64,000 bases of DNA from Holacanthus passer. Lineage: Eukaryota; Chordata; Actinopteri; Pomacanthidae. This document shows, one piece after another, positions 60,320-64,000 of this stretch. A model generated the notes under the pieces. The model was not told the origin of the DNA and searched no databases. It saw only the letters and a list, made by a program, of their open reading frames with translations. Position numbers and translations under genes: made by a program. Within the stretch, counting starts at the first letter, position 1. Every line of letters starts with the position of its first letter. Location: contig JAFREQ010000048.1 of the NCBI GenBank assembly GCA_025331565.1, positions 1,178,001-1,242,000 on the forward strand, read 5' to 3'.

Positions 60320-60650
60320 CAGAGAGAGGAAACACAAAGGAGGACGAGGGGAGGGGGGATAAAAGAATCAGAAAAAAGAAATTAGAGCAGATGAGAGGAA
60401 AGAAATCCAGAATGGAGGAAGGGAGGAAGAAATAGAGGGAGTGATAAAAAGGAAGGAGGAAAGAGACGAAGGAAGGAAGAAGAAAGTTTGGACGACATGG
60501 GGAAGGAATGGGTGATGGTAGTGAGGAAGGGATTAAAGGAAGAAAGACTGGCTTAAGCACAATAGGAGGGAAAGATTGCAAGATGTAAATGCAGAAGGAA
60601 GGGAGGGTTAGAAGAGAAGAAGAGAGGAAGGTAGGAAGAAGTAAGGGAGG
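60320..60650. repeat. Purine-rich low-complexity tract
   Basis: About 330 bases of plus strand made almost entirely of A and G (ggaaggaagg, agaaagg, gagaggaag variants), an imperfect polypurine mirror-type tract. The minus-strand open frame of Ser/Leu/Pro/Phe residues is its shadow. Confidence 0.88.
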
Positions 60651-60732
60651 AACATGTTGCTTAAAAAACATATACCAAAACACTCATGACATAAAATACA
60701 AAATGTCCTTCTTGCAAAAACCCCATAAACAC

Positions 60733-60788
60733 TCTTTCTCTCTCTCTCTCTTTCTCTCTCTCTCTCACACACACACACACATACACAG
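60733..60788. repeat. Compound (CT)n(CA)n microsatellite
   Basis: A CT run with two TTT interruptions passes directly into a CA run. Confidence 0.96.
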
Positions 60789-61384
60789 CAGCCGCAGGCC
60801 CATCAAGTAATAACAGATCAGGAGCTCCCCCTGAGAAACCCCAGTAGGCAGACTCTGCAGACATTACAGCATATCAATACACACACATGATTACATGACA
60901 GCTTAACTATCTGGAACAGTTACACACAAAAACAAAGAGCCTCCTTCAACTTCAGCCTCATATACACAGCAGTGCCTCTAGATTCGGTTGATTCAACTCG
61001 CAGCATCATGACATGGTAGTAAGTGTTGGCCCAGTTACTTGAAAAATGTAACCCATTGCCTAAATTTCATTATTTTGCTATTTAGACAACAGCAGAAGTA
61101 AATCTTTACATTACTTGTTATATAACTTATAGCCAGCCCAATGTCCTGTGTCAAACATGCCTTTAACAATCTAAGTCTTAAGTGATGCATGTATTGGCTG
61201 AGGAGTGGGGTGTATTCTCATCTGACACATATTGAACCCCCTCTGTCCGGTCAACATTGCTCTTTAGCGTCAGCTCACTAGTCTTGTTCAATTGTTTTCA
61301 TTAGTGCTCTGCTTAAATGCTCATGCCAGTAGTGCCACAGCTCTCTCCACCACCACAACCTCCTCCTTGTGTGTGTTTGGTATT

Positions 61385-61640
61385 AAAGGCATAATATGTA
61401 ACTTTTCTTCAGTAAAATGTCCAAAAATGACTCAATCTGTGTTATATATTTCATTCAGTTGTGTTCTTACATCATGTCCAATGTTTCTAAGAATGTTCAA
61501 ACCCAGATACGCTGTGTTTCATTTGGCTGCCTGTCAGTGGCGTCCTATCCCCTTTAGCCCCTCTAGTTGCTATAACTTCTGGGGAAATGGCAGATAGGCC
61601 AGAGAGAAAAAGGACATTTAATGTTCCCTTATCCTTTAAA
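61385..61640 (+). repeat. Fish interspersed repeat
   Basis: Recognisable blocks are aaaggcataatatgtaactt, aaaatgtccaaaaatgactc, gtgttatatatttcattcag, ttgtgttcttacatc and caatgtttctaagaatgttc. I recognise these as a frequent dispersed repeat in teleosts; its class is unknown to me. The 3' limit is approximate. Confidence 0.6.
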
Positions 61641-61649
61641 GAACAGAAC

Positions 61650-64000
61650 CTTTTCTGCCAAATATAACCATATAATCATTTGTTCACGTGTCTCTGACTA
61701 AACTTCCATATTTCATAGGTGCAGAAATAGTAAAGGTGGTTTAACAAGCAGCCAATCTATGGGCTGGAGGTTTTTACTGACCATCGATAGCAGCTCCATA
61801 AAATCCCACCTGCACAGTGAAGCTGCAGGGTTGACACACACTTCAACTGAGAACAAAGCCAGGTGACGTGTCATATTCACTTATATGTTAATGCCAAACA
61901 CTGATTTTAACACAGTTGCAGGGATCAGTTCGAAAACACTGAGCTATGTCTCAGAAAATCAGTCAGTGAAGATAAAATGTAACTGTGGTCATTTCTTGGA
62001 TTTAACAGCTGATACTTGGCAGCCAGCTGTGAAATCTCAGATGTCAGAGTGTCCTTGAACAGTTCTCAGTATAGCCCCTGCTCACAACTGCATTACCACA
62101 TGTCGATAACAGTTTTGGCCAGGAAATAAAAAATGAAAGGCAAAAATGTGATGAACAATTTCCTATATGCACGTCTAAGCTTGATTTCAACACCATAGTT
62201 AAATGAATGTCAGCCAGTATAGATGCTTCGGTATCAGTCTGAAAACACATGCTTTAGAACTGCTATACTTTAGATGGTCAACAAGCAAAGTACATTTTTC
62301 ATGTGTGTTTATAAAGTCCATAGTGCTGAAGTAGCTGAAGTTTTATCTGTGCACTTTTCCATTGAGGAAACTAATTCCAGAATGTATAGAAAATACAGGT
62401 CCTTCCCCAATTTCCACAGAGCGTGCCACCCAAAACAAGAACAGCCAACATACATGGTTATATTGAATGAAGTCATTAACGGTCTCAGGTGAGTTTGTTG
62501 CAAGGGCCCCCATGCGGCATGCTGCGCTGTAGATCCCCTGATCTGTCCTCTAAGAAATGCCTGCCGCTGATTCTGTCCGACATCACACAGAGACCTTATG
62601 TTTCTAACCTGCACTGCAGCTGTAGAGGAAAACTTGCCCTTCACTTTCTCCAAACTCTGCAGTAGAAAACACAGCAGTGTCCCACCCTCCTCCTGCCAGC
62701 CTTCTGTCTCAGCTCACACTCTCAGTGAGGGGGGAGCAGGAGGCTCATCCACTCATGAATAGTTGAATACCTCCAGAATAAGGCCAGACAGTGGATCCAG
62801 GATCTAACCTCAGTCGCCTCAGGAGAGTGCATCCTGCTTACCTCTGCATACCTCCTGTAGCCTTGTGTTTTGATGCCTGTGTTCATGATGTGACACTTTA
62901 GAGTATGACAGACTCCACTGGTACAGGTAAGCTGCCCACGGCTACTGGCTTATGTAGACCACCAGGCTTTCAGTGCTGAGGTTCACCTGTACCAGCTGTA
63001 CTTCAAGCAGCCCTCCTCAGAAGAACCAAGACTCGATCCCATAAGCAAATGTTTGCAAAGCATGGCAATCTTTGAGGTACCTGGAATCAAAAAGCTGACA
63101 CCCTGCCCTCCGCCAGTCGGTTTCTGCAGAGGCTGAATGAAGCCACCCAAGCACACACCAATTTCATTTGTTGTGATGCCTGTATGTCAATATACTCCTA
63201 CCTGTAGTCAGTTATATATAGCCTCCAGAATCAATGGACTATTATACACAAGATCAAAGTTGCAACTCCTGTAGGAGGTAAACTATGTGAAAGGTAGAAT
63301 CTATTATAAAACATAGTGGTATGATAAACACTGTCCAGTATATTTAGACAAAGGCTAGTGCAAATCACGATTTTGTTGATTCAAGCTATTAGAAGGCGGC
63401 CTAACTCCAAAGGGAAGCATGCTGTAACATATGGATGTAACATCCTCCATAACATTTTGGGTTGCAATAAACAGCCTTAGTTTATTAAGTTGTCTTTTTA
63501 GCATTTAAATATAGCTTTTGATTATATCAGTAATACGGAACAATTTCCTTCATGTGTTTCTCAGATGAGGGTGCACACATAATTAAAACAGAAATACAAA
63601 AGGTTGCAGAACAGAACCCTGTGGAACCTCATTTTGCATCATGAAATAAACACTTCACATGTCTAAACCAGTAAATAGTAAAGTAAATTTGATTTTTGTA
63701 ACCTGCCTTTCAATACTTCATCAGCAGTTTATACAATATTTAGGACTATCAATTCTGTTGCATGAGTTAATTTCAGTTCTACTATTCTTTATAACTTTTT
63801 TAATATGACACTTTCAGATAAGAGTTTAAAAGTCTTTCAATGTCCTATACAGACCTAGGAAGCAAGTACATTTTGAAAACTGTGTCTGTAAATATCTACA
63901 ATTATAGGTTAACAAACAATGCCTTACAAATTTTATGGAGACTCTACCACGAGCAGCACATCCAGTGCTTAAAGTAAAAATATATGTGTTCTTTGCAGCT
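61650..64000. other. Non-coding stretch
   Basis: No gene, RNA or repeat identified with confidence. Around 63600-63640 the minus strand carries a short string (VPQGSVL) that resembles a reverse-transcriptase block, but without supporting flanks. Stop-free stretches at 62309-62653 (minus) and 62909-63136 (plus) have no known motif. Confidence 0.45.

Noticed and set aside
60315..60683. Minus-strand 122-codon hydrophobic open frame
   Set aside because: Shadow of the purine-rich tract; the apparent Leu/Pro/Phe-rich 'membrane protein' is compositional.
62909..63136. 75-codon stop-free stretch on the plus strand (AYVDHQAFSAEV...)
   Set aside because: It looks protein-like in places but has no recognised motif and no credible initiation or splice context at both ends. 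A stop-free run of this length is expected by chance many times in 64 kb.
63590..63640. Minus-strand VPQGSVL, resembling a LINE reverse-transcriptase block
   Set aside because: Only one short block is seen; the flanking translations do not support a LINE, so I do not annotate an element.

Overview
This window looks like a gene-poor piece of a teleost fish nuclear genome, either an intergenic gene desert or a very large intron. The evidence is eukaryotic and fish-like: very many (CA)n/(TG)n microsatellites, low coding density with no convincing multi-exon gene, and degenerate copies of transposable elements and dispersed repeats of kinds I recognise from bony fish (Tc1/mariner-type DNA elements, L2/Rex-like LINEs, a BEL/Pao element, a Ty3/gypsy pol fragment, tRNA-like SINE remnants and unnamed fish interspersed repeats). 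I could run no database search, so family names rest on recognised motifs and terminal sequences.

Layout. 1-5.4 kb: unique-looking sequence with no gene. 5.4-5.65 kb: remnant of a Tc1-like transposon. 6.3-7 kb: a small tandem/inverted repeat and microsatellites. 7.8-11.2 kb: the densest retroelement cluster. It holds an L2-like LINE tail, a BEL/Pao pol relic containing a 21-copy minisatellite, and an internally deleted LINE that keeps its 3' tail. 11.2-24.6 kb: mostly unique sequence with one fish dispersed repeat (15.9 kb), microsatellites, G-rich tracts and some stretches that look like conserved non-coding DNA. 24.6 and 31.3 kb: two copies of one dispersed repeat. 31.9 and 48.35 kb: two copies of another. 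33.6-34.4 kb: a Ty3/gypsy pol relic. 36-37.4 kb: G-rich and long pyrimidine-rich DNA. 38.6 and 53.3 kb: two relics of one mariner-like family, the second a complete 468-bp MITE. 42.3 kb: a 62-bp hAT-like mini-element with an 8-bp target duplication. 46.7, 54.7, 56.0 and 61.4 kb: further fish interspersed repeats. 58.9-60.8 kb: clustered simple repeats, including a potential Z-DNA tract.

No protein-coding gene can be named. Two short stretches bounded by splice-like signals (14601-14713 and 56874-56925) are offered only as weak exon candidates.

The most interesting observation is in the BEL/Pao relic. The 23-bp minisatellite unit is itself a piece of the element's own pol reading frame (residues LVPEDEEC, leading into WYLPTFG in the last copy). 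The array therefore seems to have been born by tandem amplification of a reverse-transcriptase coding segment after the element died. All three large retroelement relics also lack a working reverse-transcriptase core: two by internal deletion, and one by loss of the second Asp of the catalytic motif.
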